From NCBI RefSeq assembly GCF_023556315.2, contig NZ_CP116221.1, positions 248,001-312,000 of the forward strand: a stretch of 64,000 nt of DNA. Direction: 5' to 3'. The DNA comes from Psychroserpens ponticola (lineage in GTDB: Bacteria; Bacteroidota; Bacteroidia; Flavobacteriales; Flavobacteriaceae). Made by a program: the position numbers and the translations under genes. The first letter of the stretch is position 1, and each line of letters opens with the position of its first letter. Positions 26,575 to 34,695 of the stretch are shown here, piece after piece. The notes under the pieces are model-generated. The model saw only the letters and a list, made by a program, of their open reading frames with translations, was not told the origin of the DNA and did no database searches.

Positions 26575-27504
26575 TTATTTTTTCAAATACGTAATAAAAG
26601 AAAATGCATGGGCATGTTTATCATCTGCATCATGAGTAGTTCTACTTACTTCTCTCCATTGTGAAGTATCAATTTCAGGGAAATAAGTATCGGCATTTTC
26701 AAAGTTAGAATGCACACGAGTTAATTCAATTTTATCTACTAAAGGGATTGATTGTTTATAGATTTCACCACCACCAATAATAAAAGGTTGTTTGTCATTT
26801 TTAGAAGCATCAATTGCATCTTCTAAACTATTCACGACTATAACACCTTCTGGAGCTTTATAATTACTTTGTCTTGTAATAACAATATGAATTCTGTTTG
26901 GTAATGGTTTTGGGAAACTTTCAAAAGTCTTTCGTCCCATAATGATATGATGACCATTAGTTAGTGATTTAAATCGTTTTAGATCATCACTTAAATGCCA
27001 AATCAAATCATTGTCTTTACCAATTGCATTGTTCTCACCTGCAGCAACTATTATAGTCAGCTCAGCCGTTTTTTTTTCTGAAATTTCTTGGCTATCAAGA
27101 GTTTCATTATAGGCTTGTGATTTAGCAATTTCTTTTTCTTCTTTTAAGTAGTCTTGTTTAAGTTGTTCAATACGTTTTTGTTGCTTTGATACTAGCACTT
27201 CACGTTGTTGATCTTCCCACTCTTTACCCATAAATTTATGGGTAATGAAAACAGTAATAAAGTGGTATATAAATAAGATTAGCCAAAAACCAATAGCAAA
27301 TACAAACCATTCAAGTCCAGCTATTTTAAAATCTTTACCAATACCTAACAAGGTGTTTGCTAAAATCAAAAAGACAGCTCCAATTAGAAAAAGTACAAAA
27401 TGAACATACAAACGCTTTTTTTGTTTGATGCGTTTTTCTGCAGCTTTAATTAAAGCTAATTGTTCTTGATCTATACCTGGAGTTGTTTTCTTTTTTCCGA
27501 ACAT
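26575..27504 (-). CDS. dfrA: Dihydrofolate reductase with N-terminal 2TM membrane domain
   Basis: A 309-residue protein. Residues 1-140 form a 2TM domain: an amphipathic basic helix (AAEKRIKQKKR), two membrane helices at about 33-54 and 66-89, the FMGKEWEDQQ motif and a charged coiled coil (95-130). Residues 149-309 are DHFR: IIVAAGENNAIGKDNDLIWHLSDDLKRFK, then GRKTFESFPKPLPNR and IIGGGEIYKQ. DHFR reduces dihydrofolate with NADPH to regenerate the cofactor used by ThyA, encoded at 29010. ATG 27504 replaces the TTG at 27522. The membrane anchor should hold the enzyme at the inner membrane; why is unknown. Confidence 0.92.
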   Translation of the reverse strand: MFGKKKTTPGIDQEQLALIKAAEKRIKQKKRLYVHFVLFLIGAVFLILANTLLGIGKDFKIAGLEWFVFAIGFWLILFIYHFITVFITHKFMGKEWEDQQREVLVSKQQKRIEQLKQDYLKEEKEIAKSQAYNETLDSQEISEKKTAELTIIVAAGENNAIGKDNDLIWHLSDDLKRFKSLTNGHHIIMGRKTFESFPKPLPNRIHIVITRQSNYKAPEGVIVVNSLEDAIDASKNDKQPFIIGGGEIYKQSIPLVDKIELTRVHSNFENADTYFPEIDTSQWREVSRTTHDADDKHAHAFSFITYLKK

Positions 27505-27519
27505 AATTATAAATATATA

Positions 27520-27527
27520 CAAATATA
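27520..27527 (-). promoter_or_regulatory. -7 element for the DHFR gene
   Basis: TATATTTG on the minus strand, exact match to TAnnTTTG, 15 bases before the ATG at 27504. It overlaps the alternative TTG start, which supports the shorter protein. Confidence 0.5.
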
Positions 27528-27680
27528 AAGTTATGATTTTTAATGTGAACTTAGTAATGAAGTAAATTAAAAATTATACAGTGCAAGAGAAAACGTTTTC
27601 GTATCAATATAATTGAAAATCAGTGTTTAATAAATAAATTAATGCTTGGTAATTTAATAATTTAAAGGTGTTTTTTATTC

Positions 27681-27721
27681 GTACTTTAAATTAAAGTACA
27701 CTTAATTTTATCAAATTGATA
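27681..27721. promoter_or_regulatory. Two palindromes upstream of the CBM48 gene
   Basis: GTACTTTAA-A-TTAAAGTAC (27681-27699) has perfect 9-bp arms around one base. TATCAA-A-TTGATA (27709-27721) has 6-bp arms around one base. They lie 51-91 bases upstream of the -7 element TACATTTG. Candidate operator sites. Confidence 0.35.
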
Positions 27722-27771
27722 ATTCTTTAATTTATAGTGAATTAATCGTACGAACCTTACAGTTTCTTTTA

Positions 27772-27779
27772 TACATTTG
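27772..27779 (+). promoter_or_regulatory. -7 element for the CBM48 gene
   Basis: TACATTTG, an exact TAnnTTTG match, 23 bases before the ATG. No TTG is seen at the -33 position. Confidence 0.5.
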
Positions 27780-27802
27780 ACCCATAATTTAATTCATATA
27801 TT

Positions 27803-28102
27803 ATGGCAATTACAAAACAATACTTAAAAAGCAAACCAGTTTGTAAAGTAACTTTTACTGTACCTGCTGAAGAAGCGAAAAAGGTAGCAGTTGTAGGAAC
27901 TTTTAACGAGTGGAACACTAAAAAAGCAGTTCAACTTAAGAAATTAAAAAACGGAAACTTTAAAGGGACTGTAGATTTAGAAAAAGATAACTCATATGAG
28001 TTTAGATATCTAGTTGATGGTGCTTATACCAACGATGACCAGGCAGATGCTTACGCATGGAATGATTATGCTTCAGCAGAAAATGGTGTTTTAAATGTAT
28101 AG
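27803..28102 (+). CDS. CBM48-like (isoamylase N-terminal) single-domain protein
   Basis: A 99-residue protein that consists of one early-set/CBM48 glycogen-binding-like domain: KVTFTVPAEEAKKVAVVGTFNEWN followed by AVQLKKLKNGNFKGTVDL and YEFRYLVDGAYTNDDQAD. In larger enzymes this fold binds alpha-glucans; alone it may bind polysaccharide or be a small regulatory partner. No signal peptide is present, so it is cytoplasmic. It is a single gene with its own promoter and terminator, facing thyA's downstream neighbour. Confidence 0.88.
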   Translation: MAITKQYLKSKPVCKVTFTVPAEEAKKVAVVGTFNEWNTKKAVQLKKLKNGNFKGTVDLEKDNSYEFRYLVDGAYTNDDQADAYAWNDYASAENGVLNV

Positions 28103-28121
28103 TTAATTTCGTTATACGACA

Positions 28122-28157
28122 TTAAAAAAAGAGCTTTCAATTTTGAAAGCTCTTTTT
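28122..28157. terminator. Bidirectional terminator, CBM48 gene and TonB-C-like gene
   Basis: AAAAAGAGCTTTCAA (28126-28140), then TTTTGAAAGCTCTTTTT. Long A and T runs flank a 14-bp stem between converging genes. Confidence 0.87.
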
Positions 28158-28178
28158 GTTTTTTGATAAATCACTTAG

Positions 28179-29000
28179 TTAATAAAAATCAAGTGTCATT
28201 AACATGCTAAAAGGTGTGTCAACTTCAATTCCTTCCCAGGTTCCTGGTGCTTTGAATTTTGGTAGGCGCTTGGTTACATTTATGGCTTCAATAGCTATGG
28301 CTTTGTGATTTGCTTTTGCATTGATATTTTTGATTTTTCCGTTTTTACTAATTGTAAATTCTAAAAGAAACTGTGTTGATTTTGCCTGAGGCAATGCACG
28401 ACTAGCCATTTCAATGTCAAAACTCATTTTAATAAAGTTCATGATTTTTCGTTTAGAACATGCTTCTAATTCTAAATTTGTAGCCTCTTTATCGCAACCT
28501 CTATAAATAGGATATCTTGTTTTGCCTTCATTTTTATTTGGAGTAATTTCTACCTTTACAGGTACTGAGTAAGGTACAGCAATTGGTTCTCCATCTCGTA
28601 TTCCAGGAGTCATTTGTGGAATTAAGTTTATAACACGTATGGCTTCAGCTTCTAGATATTCGTCTTCTGCTCTTGCTCTTATGTTAGTGATTTTACCTTC
28701 TTTGTTAATTTTAAAAATTATTGCAATCCGTTTTAATCCAGGCTCTAAATCTGACTCTTCATGCATTTCAGTATTAAAATGATTTTTAAAAAGTTCGTTT
28801 ATTTTTTGAGACATACAATTCATTTTGTTTGTATTGCCTTTTTCGTTTTTACAGCCTTTATAAATAGGAACGTGTTCAATAACCTCTGTAGTGTCTTTTG
28901 TCGTTGACAAAGCATCTAATTCAGATTGATTTAATTTGATTTCTTGACTAAAAACGAGTAGTCCAAATAACATGGAAATAGTAAGAATGAAATATTTCAT
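28179..29000 (-). CDS. Secreted protein with two tandem TonB C-terminal-like domains
   Basis: A 273-residue exported protein (signal peptide MKYFILTISMLFGLLVFSQ). It contains two copies of one unit: PIYKGC...C (about residues 45-62) and PIYRGC...C (about 163-181). Each unit is followed by IIFKINKEGKI or LEFTISKNGKI, a helix with EAIRV or EAINV, and a Pro-rich P...PG strand. This is the TonB C-terminal fold common in Bacteroidota. There is no membrane anchor or Pro-rich spacer, so it is not a normal energy transducer. The two Cys per unit could form disulfides. It lies nine bases after thyA and is likely co-transcribed. Confidence 0.75.
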   Translation of the reverse strand: MKYFILTISMLFGLLVFSQEIKLNQSELDALSTTKDTTEVIEHVPIYKGCKNEKGNTNKMNCMSQKINELFKNHFNTEMHEESDLEPGLKRIAIIFKINKEGKITNIRARAEDEYLEAEAIRVINLIPQMTPGIRDGEPIAVPYSVPVKVEITPNKNEGKTRYPIYRGCDKEATNLELEACSKRKIMNFIKMSFDIEMASRALPQAKSTQFLLEFTISKNGKIKNINAKANHKAIAIEAINVTKRLPKFKAPGTWEGIEVDTPFSMLMTLDFY

Positions 29001-29009
29001 AAAAATAAA

Positions 29010-29834
29010 TTATACAGCCACAGCACCTTTAATGTGTGGATGCGGATTATAATCAACTAAAGTAAAGTCTTCAAAATCGAATTCGAATATATCTTTTACA
29101 TCAGGGTTTAATTTCATTTTTGGTAATGGTCTAATATCGCGAGAGAGTTGTAATTCTAATTGCTCAAAGTGATTACTATAAATGTGGGCATCACCAAATG
29201 TGTGGATAAATTCTCCTGCTTCGTATCCACAAACTTGAGCGATCATCATTGTGAAAAGTGCATAGGAAGCTATATTAAACGGCACTCCTAAAAAAGTGTC
29301 TGCACTACGTTGATATAGTTGACAAGATAATTTTCCATCAGCAACATAAAATTGAAAAAAAGCATGGCAAGGTGGAAGTGCTGCTTTTCCATTTGCTACA
29401 TTGTCGTCAAAGGATTTAGAAGTGTCTGGAAGTACCGAAGGATTCCAAGCAGAAACTAACATACGACGACTATTAGGATTGTTTTTTAATGTGTCGATGA
29501 CATCTTTAATTTGGTCGATATCATCACTATTCCAGTTACGCCATTGATGGCCATAAACTGGTCCAAGGTCACCATTTTTATCAGCCCAAGCATTCCAGAT
29601 TTTTACACCATTTTCTGTTAGGTAATTAATGTTAGTGTCGCCTTTTAAAAACCAAAGCAATTCGTAAATAATAGATTTTAGGTGTAATTTTTTTGTGGTG
29701 ACCATTGGGAAGCCTTCACTCAAATCAAATCGCATTTGATGACCAAAAACACTTTTTGTTCCTGTTCCTGTGCGATCTCCTTTTACGTTTCCTTCTTCTA
29801 AAATACGTTTAACTAAGTCGTGATATTGTTTCAT
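29010..29834 (-). CDS. thyA: Thymidylate synthase
   Basis: A 274-residue enzyme that makes dTMP from dUMP with methylene-tetrahydrofolate. The nucleophile is Cys156 in [12 protein letters not shown]. Other blocks are [43 protein letters not shown] and [12 protein letters not shown]. The sequence has an insert of about ten residues ([11 protein letters not shown]) before the active site, compared with the short enterobacterial form. It produces dihydrofolate, which the DHFR at 26575 recycles. It precedes the TonB-C-like gene. Confidence 0.97.
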   Translation of the reverse strand: MKQYHDLVKRILEEGNVKGDRTGTGTKSVFGHQMRFDLSEGFPMVTTKKLHLKSIIYELLWFLKGDTNINYLTENGVKIWNAWADKNGDLGPVYGHQWRNWNSDDIDQIKDVIDTLKNNPNSRRMLVSAWNPSVLPDTSKSFDDNVANGKAALPPCHAFFQFYVADGKLSCQLYQRSADTFLGVPFNIASYALFTMMIAQVCGYEAGEFIHTFGDAHIYSNHFEQLELQLSRDIRPLPKMKLNPDVKDIFEFDFEDFTLVDYNPHPHIKGAVAV

Positions 29835-29837
29835 AGT

Positions 29838-29860
29838 ATTTCCCGCGAAAGTGGGAATCT
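29838..29860. repeat. REP-like palindrome
   Basis: TTCCCGC-GAAA-GTGGGAA, arms with one mismatch, directly before the thyA start codon on the minus strand. The form TTCCCGC/GCGGGAA is a relative of the ATTCCTGC/GCAGGAAT copies at 30017, 33547 and 33590. Confidence 0.55.
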
Positions 29861-29943
29861 CATTAAATTAAACTAAAGCCTTAATGCTGGTTTGTATTTC
29901 AACTATACTCAATAAGTGAGTTCAGCATTGCTAAAGGCGAAAA

Positions 29944-29982
29944 TAAAAAAAAAGCATCAAAATTTAATATTTGATGCTTTAC
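29944..29982 (-). terminator. Terminator of the nupC unit
   Basis: On the minus strand AAAGCATCAAA, loop, TTTGATGCTTTTTTTTT. It lies about 60 bases beyond the nupC stop; a REP palindrome lies between. Confidence 0.82.
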
Positions 29983-30016
29983 TATATATGAGAAGTTATT
30001 AACTATGTTTTATAAG

Positions 30017-30036
30017 ATTCCTGCCAGCGCAGGAAT
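30017..30036. repeat. REP-like palindrome
   Basis: ATTCCTGC-CAGC-GCAGGAAT, perfect 8-bp arms, four bases beyond the nupC stop codon and before its terminator. Confidence 0.65.
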
Positions 30037-30039
30037 TTG

Positions 30040-31830
30040 TTAGCCAATTATCATTCCGGCTATAGTAGCCGAAATTAAAGAGGCCAAAGTTCCGCCAATA
30101 AGTGCTTTCATTCCAAATTTTGATAATGTTTTACGTTGTCCTGGAGCTAAAGAACCAATACCACCAATTTGAATTCCGATAGAAGCAAAGTTCGCAAAAC
30201 CACAAAGCATATATGTTGCCATGATGATTGATTTTTCGTACTTTAAATGCGTTGCATTTGCAGCGTTTTTAAGATCTGCTAATTGAATATAACCAATAAA
30301 TTCACTCGCAGCTAATTTAATACCAAGTAGCTGACCCATAAGCGCCATATCTTCAGTAGCAACTCCAATTAACCACATTAAAGGAGCGAAAATATAGCCT
30401 AGAATAAGTTCGAGAGAGAGGCTTTGATAGGCTGTGTTTCCTGCGATCCAACCGTTTAGATTTGTAATATCTCCAACCCAACCTAGAATGCCATTAGCCA
30501 TAGCAATAAAGGCAACAAATACAAGTAGCATTGCACCTACATTAACAGCAAGTTTCAAACCTTCAGTAGTACCATTTGCAATAGCATCTAAAATGTTTGA
30601 GCCAATTTTTTCTTTTGAAACAGCAACATCTGTATTAACTTTTTCGGTCTGTGGATATAAAATTTTAGAAATTACAATAGCTCCAGGTGCTGCCATAACA
30701 GAAGCTGCTAACAAGTGTTTTGCATAAAACAAACGTAAAGCTTCGTCTTCACCACCTAAAAAACCAATGTAGGCTGCAAGTACAGCTCCAGCAACCGTTG
30801 CCATACCACCAATCATGACTAAAAGCATTTCGGATTTATTCATTTTTTCGAGGTAAGCCTTGATTAAAAGTGGTGCTTCAGTTTGCCCTAAAAAGATATT
30901 TCCAGCCACACTCAAGCTTTCTGCTCCAGATATTTTAAGAGTTTTAGAGAGTAACCAAGCCATTGCTTTTACGACTTTTTGAATAATTCCTAAGTAGAAT
31001 AAAACAGAGGTTAACGCTGAGAAGAAAATAATGGTTGGTAATACTTGAAAAGCGAATATGAAACCATAGGAATTAATATCCATAACTCCGCTAAATAAGA
31101 ACTCACTTCCAGCTCTAGTAAAGTCTAATATGTTTATAAAAACTTGACCTATTGATTCAAAAATATCTTTTACAAAATCAACCTGTAAAACGCATACAGC
31201 AATAACTAGCTGAAATACTAAGCCTATTGCTACGGTTTTCCAATTAATGCCTTTTCGATTACTGCTAAATAAAAAGGCGATTATAAGTAAGGTCATCATA
31301 CCTAGTACTCCACGCCAAATACTGTTAAAACTATAACCTTGACTTTTTATTATGTCGTCTATGGCTTCTCCTTGAACAATATAACTAGGATGTTTATCTG
31401 ATATAAATGTGTAAACATCATTAGAGTTTTTTAAAACTAATTTGGTTTCGTTTTTATTTACAACCTCATAATAGATATCTACTGTAGTAGGAACTTTTTG
31501 TTTAAAAACGATTAAATTATTATTCTGAAGCCAAAATCCTTCGTTAAAATTATTGTTTAGAATGGATGAATACTTTCCATTTTTAGCAAGATTTAAAAAC
31601 TCTTTTCCCTTACTGAAATCAGAATCACCAGTTTTATTTTCTGGATAATTGTCGAAAGTTTCGTGAGATAATAATTGCCAATCATTAATGATTTCATTAA
31701 CTTTTTCAACATTGTTTTCAACTTTTACAATTACAGGCAAACTGTCTGTTGAAACTTCATGAGTCTCTTGACTAAAGCTTGTCGTAAGTCCAAAAAAAAT
31801 AGCTGCAATAGCTAGTAGAAAATGTTTCAT
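30040..31830 (-). CDS. CNT family (NupC-like) nucleoside transporter with lipocalin-like N-terminal domain
   Basis: A 596-residue protein. A signal peptide (to about residue 20) is followed by a periplasmic domain of about 130 residues: INDWQLLSHETFDNYPENK, GKEFLNLAKNGKYSSIL and GFWLQNNNLIVFKQ resemble a lipocalin-like calyx. From about residue 170 it is a concentrative nucleoside transporter with GNIFLGQTEAPLLIKAYL, GGMATVAGAVLAAYIGFL and the C-terminal CGFANFASIGIQIGGIGSLAPGQR. It should import nucleosides with Na+ or H+. The bifunctional nuclease gene lies 12 bases upstream in the same operon. The extra domain is unusual for CNT proteins but no frameshift is seen. Confidence 0.9.
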   Translation of the reverse strand: MKHFLLAIAAIFFGLTTSFSQETHEVSTDSLPVIVKVENNVEKVNEIINDWQLLSHETFDNYPENKTGDSDFSKGKEFLNLAKNGKYSSILNNNFNEGFWLQNNNLIVFKQKVPTTVDIYYEVVNKNETKLVLKNSNDVYTFISDKHPSYIVQGEAIDDIIKSQGYSFNSIWRGVLGMMTLLIIAFLFSSNRKGINWKTVAIGLVFQLVIAVCVLQVDFVKDIFESIGQVFINILDFTRAGSEFLFSGVMDINSYGFIFAFQVLPTIIFFSALTSVLFYLGIIQKVVKAMAWLLSKTLKISGAESLSVAGNIFLGQTEAPLLIKAYLEKMNKSEMLLVMIGGMATVAGAVLAAYIGFLGGEDEALRLFYAKHLLAASVMAAPGAIVISKILYPQTEKVNTDVAVSKEKIGSNILDAIANGTTEGLKLAVNVGAMLLVFVAFIAMANGILGWVGDITNLNGWIAGNTAYQSLSLELILGYIFAPLMWLIGVATEDMALMGQLLGIKLAASEFIGYIQLADLKNAANATHLKYEKSIIMATYMLCGFANFASIGIQIGGIGSLAPGQRKTLSKFGMKALIGGTLASLISATIAGMIIG

Positions 31831-31842
31831 CTGAAAGAGGTT

Positions 31843-32451
31843 TTAGCGTTTAGAAATTTCGTCTCGTATTTTAGCTGCTTTTTCGTAATCTTCATTATTT
31901 ACGGCTTCATCTAAAAGGGTGTTCAGTTCTTTAAGGCTTTTATTTTTGTAGTTGTCTTGAACACTTGCTTCTATTTCTTCAGCAACAAAGTCATCTACTA
32001 AAATACTATCTTGTTCCTCTTCACCTTTTTTAGGATTCACTTTTAAATAAATACCAGCTTTATCTAAAATGTTTTTATAGGTAAATATTGGTGCTTGGAA
32101 ACGTAATGCTAAAGCTATAGCATCACTAGTTCTTGCATCAATAATTTCTTCAATCTTATCGCGCTCGCATATTAAACTTGAGTAGAATACTCCATCAACC
32201 AATTTGTGAATGATGACTTGTTTAACAACAATGTCGAAACGATCTGCGAAATTTTTAAATAAATCGTGAGTAAGTGGTCTTGGAGGTCTGATTTCTTTTT
32301 CTAAAGCGATTGCAATAGATTGAGCTTCAAAAGCTCCAATAACGATTGGGAGTTTACGATCACCATCAACTTCATTCAGAATCAAAGCATATGCGCCATT
32401 TTGGGTTTGGCTATATGAAATTCCTTTTATGTTTAATTTTACTAAGCTCAT
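31843..32451 (-). CDS. Bifunctional nuclease (BFN/DUF151) family protein with UvrB/UvrC motif
   Basis: A 202-residue soluble protein. Residues 1-140 form the BFN/DUF151 domain: LPIVIGAFEAQSIAIALE, PRPLTHDLFKN and DARTSDAIALALRFQAPIF. Residues about 168-202 hold a UvrB/UvrC-type helix pair, LNTLLDEAVNNEDYEKAAKIRDEI. Plant and bacterial members have nuclease activity on RNA and DNA in some reports; the cell role is unclear. It lies between etfA and nupC on the same strand, 12 bases before nupC. With nupC it forms a nucleic acid/nucleoside pair. Confidence 0.88.
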   Translation of the reverse strand: MSLVKLNIKGISYSQTQNGAYALILNEVDGDRKLPIVIGAFEAQSIAIALEKEIRPPRPLTHDLFKNFADRFDIVVKQVIIHKLVDGVFYSSLICERDKIEEIIDARTSDAIALALRFQAPIFTYKNILDKAGIYLKVNPKKGEEEQDSILVDDFVAEEIEASVQDNYKNKSLKELNTLLDEAVNNEDYEKAAKIRDEISKR

Positions 32452-32566
32452 AATATATAAAACGTAAAGAACCGTTTAAATTAGGACTTTACCAACTGCA
32501 AATTGCAGATTTATGACTAAAGAACCAAATCTAAACAGCCCTTTTCAAAACACAATTTAAAAAAAA

Positions 32567-33529
32567 TTATGCGTTTTGAGCTTTAAATGCTTTTAATTTT
32601 TCGATGAGTGTTGGTACAACCTCAAAGGCATCACCAACAATTCCATAATCTGCAGCTTTAAAGAAAGGGGCTTCAGGATCTGTATTGATAACAACTTTTA
32701 CTTTTGAAGCATTGATTCCTGCTAAATGCTGAATAGCGCCTGAAATACCAATTGCGATATATAAATTAGAGGCTACAGGTTTTCCTGTTTGTCCAACGTG
32801 TTCGCTATGAGGTCTCCATCCTAAATCTGAAACTGGTTTAGAACACGCAGTTGCTGCACCTAAAACGTCAGCTAATTCTTCGATCATTCCCCAATTTTCA
32901 GGACCTTTTAAACCTCTTCCTGCAGATACTACAATCTCTGCATCAGCAATGGTTACCTTATCTGTTGCTCTATCTACGGATTCTACTTTTACTCCACTAG
33001 CTGGTATAGAAGGAGAAAACTCTTCAGTAGTTGCACTTCCATTAGATTCCACTAAACCAAATGCATTTTTTGACACACCAACAACTTTCACAGCTGTATC
33101 AATTGTAGTCATATTAAACGCTTTGTTTGTAAACGCAGTACGTTTTACAGTAAATGGTGATGTATTAGAAGGCGCTTCAACAACGTTAGACGCAAAACCA
33201 GCATTTAAACCTATTGCTAAAATAGGCGCTAAGTATTTGCTGTCTGCACTAGAACTTACAATGACGACAGTTGCATTTTCTTGCTTAGCAGCTTGTTCAA
33301 TAGAACTCGCATAAGCATTCGCGTTAAATGCTTTTAAATCGCCATTAGTTATGTTTAATACCTTGTCAACACCATAAGTTCCTAATTCTGATGTGTCATT
33401 TGCATTTATGGCTACAGCAGTTACTGTTGTTCCCATTTGATTTGCTACAGCTTTGGCGTAAGAAGCCGCTTCAAAAGCTGTTTTCTTAAATTTTCCTTGT
33501 TCTGATTCTGTATATACTAAAACTGACAT
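32567..33529 (-). CDS. etfA: Electron transfer flavoprotein, alpha subunit
   Basis: A 320-residue subunit that, with EtfB, carries electrons from acyl-CoA dehydrogenases to the respiratory chain. The C-terminal FAD domain is complete: VVSAGRGLKGPENWGMIEELADVLGA, SEHVGQTGKPVASNLYIAIGISGAIQH and NTDPEAPFFKAADYGIVGD. The N-terminal part is the pseudo-nucleotide-binding domain. etfB is upstream on the same strand, separated by an 86-base gap filled with a pair of REP-like palindromes. Confidence 0.96.
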   Translation of the reverse strand: MSVLVYTESEQGKFKKTAFEAASYAKAVANQMGTTVTAVAINANDTSELGTYGVDKVLNITNGDLKAFNANAYASSIEQAAKQENATVVIVSSSADSKYLAPILAIGLNAGFASNVVEAPSNTSPFTVKRTAFTNKAFNMTTIDTAVKVVGVSKNAFGLVESNGSATTEEFSPSIPASGVKVESVDRATDKVTIADAEIVVSAGRGLKGPENWGMIEELADVLGAATACSKPVSDLGWRPHSEHVGQTGKPVASNLYIAIGISGAIQHLAGINASKVKVVINTDPEAPFFKAADYGIVGDAFEVVPTLIEKLKAFKAQNA

Positions 33530-33543
33530 GTTTTTTATTTTTT

Positions 33544-33612
33544 GTCATTCCTGCGGAAGCAGGAATCTATTTTTATTAATTTTTTTTGGATTCCTGTTTT
33601 CGCAGGAATGAC
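33544..33612. repeat. Pair of REP-like palindromes inside etfBA
   Basis: Copy 1: ATTCCTGC-GGAA-GCAGGAAT (33547-33566). Copy 2: ATTCCTG-TTTTC-GCAGGAAT (33590-33609). The outer flanks, GTC and GAC, are also mirrored, so the pair forms one inverted repeat of about 24 bp per arm. It fills the etfB-etfA gap. Confidence 0.75.
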
Positions 33613-33615
33613 AGT

Positions 33616-34362
33616 TTAAATCGCTTTTGCTTCGTTGTGAAGTAAATTGATCAACTCGTCAACATTGTCTGCATCAACTAAAGTTACAGCACCTTTTGGA
33701 GCTGGCTTTTCAAATTTAACAGTAGATGTCTCTGTTGAAGCATTTGTGGGTTCAACAACAGATAATGGTTTTTGACGTGCCATCATAATCCCTCTCATGT
33801 TTGGAATACGAAGATCACTTTCTTCAACCAGTCCTTTTTGTCCACCTATTACCAAAGGTAAACTTGTTGAGACTGTTTCTTTTCCGCCATCAATCTCACG
33901 CATGGCTGTAGCATTTATGCCATCCACTTCTAAACTAATGCAATTGGTTACAAAATTTGCATTAGTTAATGCTGCAATCATTCCTGGAACCATTCCACCA
34001 TTGTAATCAATAGATTCACGACCTGCAATTACTAAGTCATAACCACCTTCATTAACAATATTTGCTAATTCTTTAGCAACTTGAAATCCATCTTTAGCGT
34101 CTGTATTTACTCTAATTGCTGCATCTGCACCAATGGCCAAAGCTTTACGAAGTGTAGGTTCTGTTTCTGGTCCACCAACATTAACAACAGTAACATTTGC
34201 GCCTTGTTTTTCTTTAAACCACATCGCACGTGTTAAACCAAACTCATCATTTGGATTAATAACAAATTGAACACCATTAGTGTCAAATTTTGTGTCGTTA
34301 TCTGCGAAATTAATTTTTGAAGTCGTATCAGGTACGTGACTAATACATACTAATATTTTCAT
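33616..34362 (-). CDS. etfB: Electron transfer flavoprotein, beta subunit
   Basis: A 248-residue subunit, partner of EtfA. The start MKILVCISHVPDTTSKINF, the adenosine-binding GADAAIRVN and the family block VIAGRESIDYNGGMVPGMIAALT are all seen, as is the loop MREIDGGKETVSTSLPLVIGGQKGLVE that contacts partner dehydrogenases. It is the first gene of etfB-etfA, and the bifunctional nuclease and nupC genes follow on the same strand. It is divergent from pdhB. Confidence 0.96.
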   Translation of the reverse strand: MKILVCISHVPDTTSKINFADNDTKFDTNGVQFVINPNDEFGLTRAMWFKEKQGANVTVVNVGGPETEPTLRKALAIGADAAIRVNTDAKDGFQVAKELANIVNEGGYDLVIAGRESIDYNGGMVPGMIAALTNANFVTNCISLEVDGINATAMREIDGGKETVSTSLPLVIGGQKGLVEESDLRIPNMRGIMMARQKPLSVVEPTNASTETSTVKFEKPAPKGAVTLVDADNVDELINLLHNEAKAI

Positions 34363-34663
34363 ATTGAAATTGTTTATTTTGAGTGTATATTTTTTCTAAT
34401 GCACGAAGATAATTATAATAATTCAGATTTTACTATGCGTGCATAATAAAATTAGTAAAATTTTTAGTTTTATGCTGTTTGTTTATGAATTTCTTAGAAA
34501 TATTAAATGATATCAATAATTATTCAATTTTTTGTGTTTTTAAAAAGAATTATAAGCTTGCTATGAGTATCGAATAGTCTAAAATATAATCTCAATCCCG
34601 TATCGTTGTGTTTTTAAAGTGTTTTCAGCATTAATTTTATATCGTTTTATTAGCAATAATTAT
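34363..34663. other. Intergenic region between etfB and pdhB
   Basis: AT-rich, 333 bases in total, with two divergent starts. An inverted repeat ATGCACG (34399-34405) ... CGTGCAT (34438-34444) lies 37-82 bases before etfB and could be an operator or hairpin. The pdhB -7 element is listed separately. No ORF or RNA gene is seen. Confidence 0.45.
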
Positions 34664-34671
34664 TACTTTTG
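34664..34671 (+). promoter_or_regulatory. -7 element for pdhB
   Basis: TACTTTTG, an exact TAnnTTTG match, 24 bases before the ATG. Confidence 0.5.
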
Positions 34672-34695
34672 CTATTCGATTTAAAAAATTAATAG

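Noticed and set aside
32496-32508. CTGCAA-A-TTGCAG palindrome between etfA and the nuclease gene
   Set aside because: Only six base pairs per arm, in an AT-rich gap, with no T run and no second site; it may be chance.
32949-33314. 121-codon open frame opposite etfA
   Set aside because: It lies wholly inside a certain gene, with no domain and no start signal.
29838-33612. Short palindromes near thyA, nupC and etf as a CRISPR array
   Set aside because: There is no regular spacer length or unique spacers, and no cas gene; they are REP-like elements.
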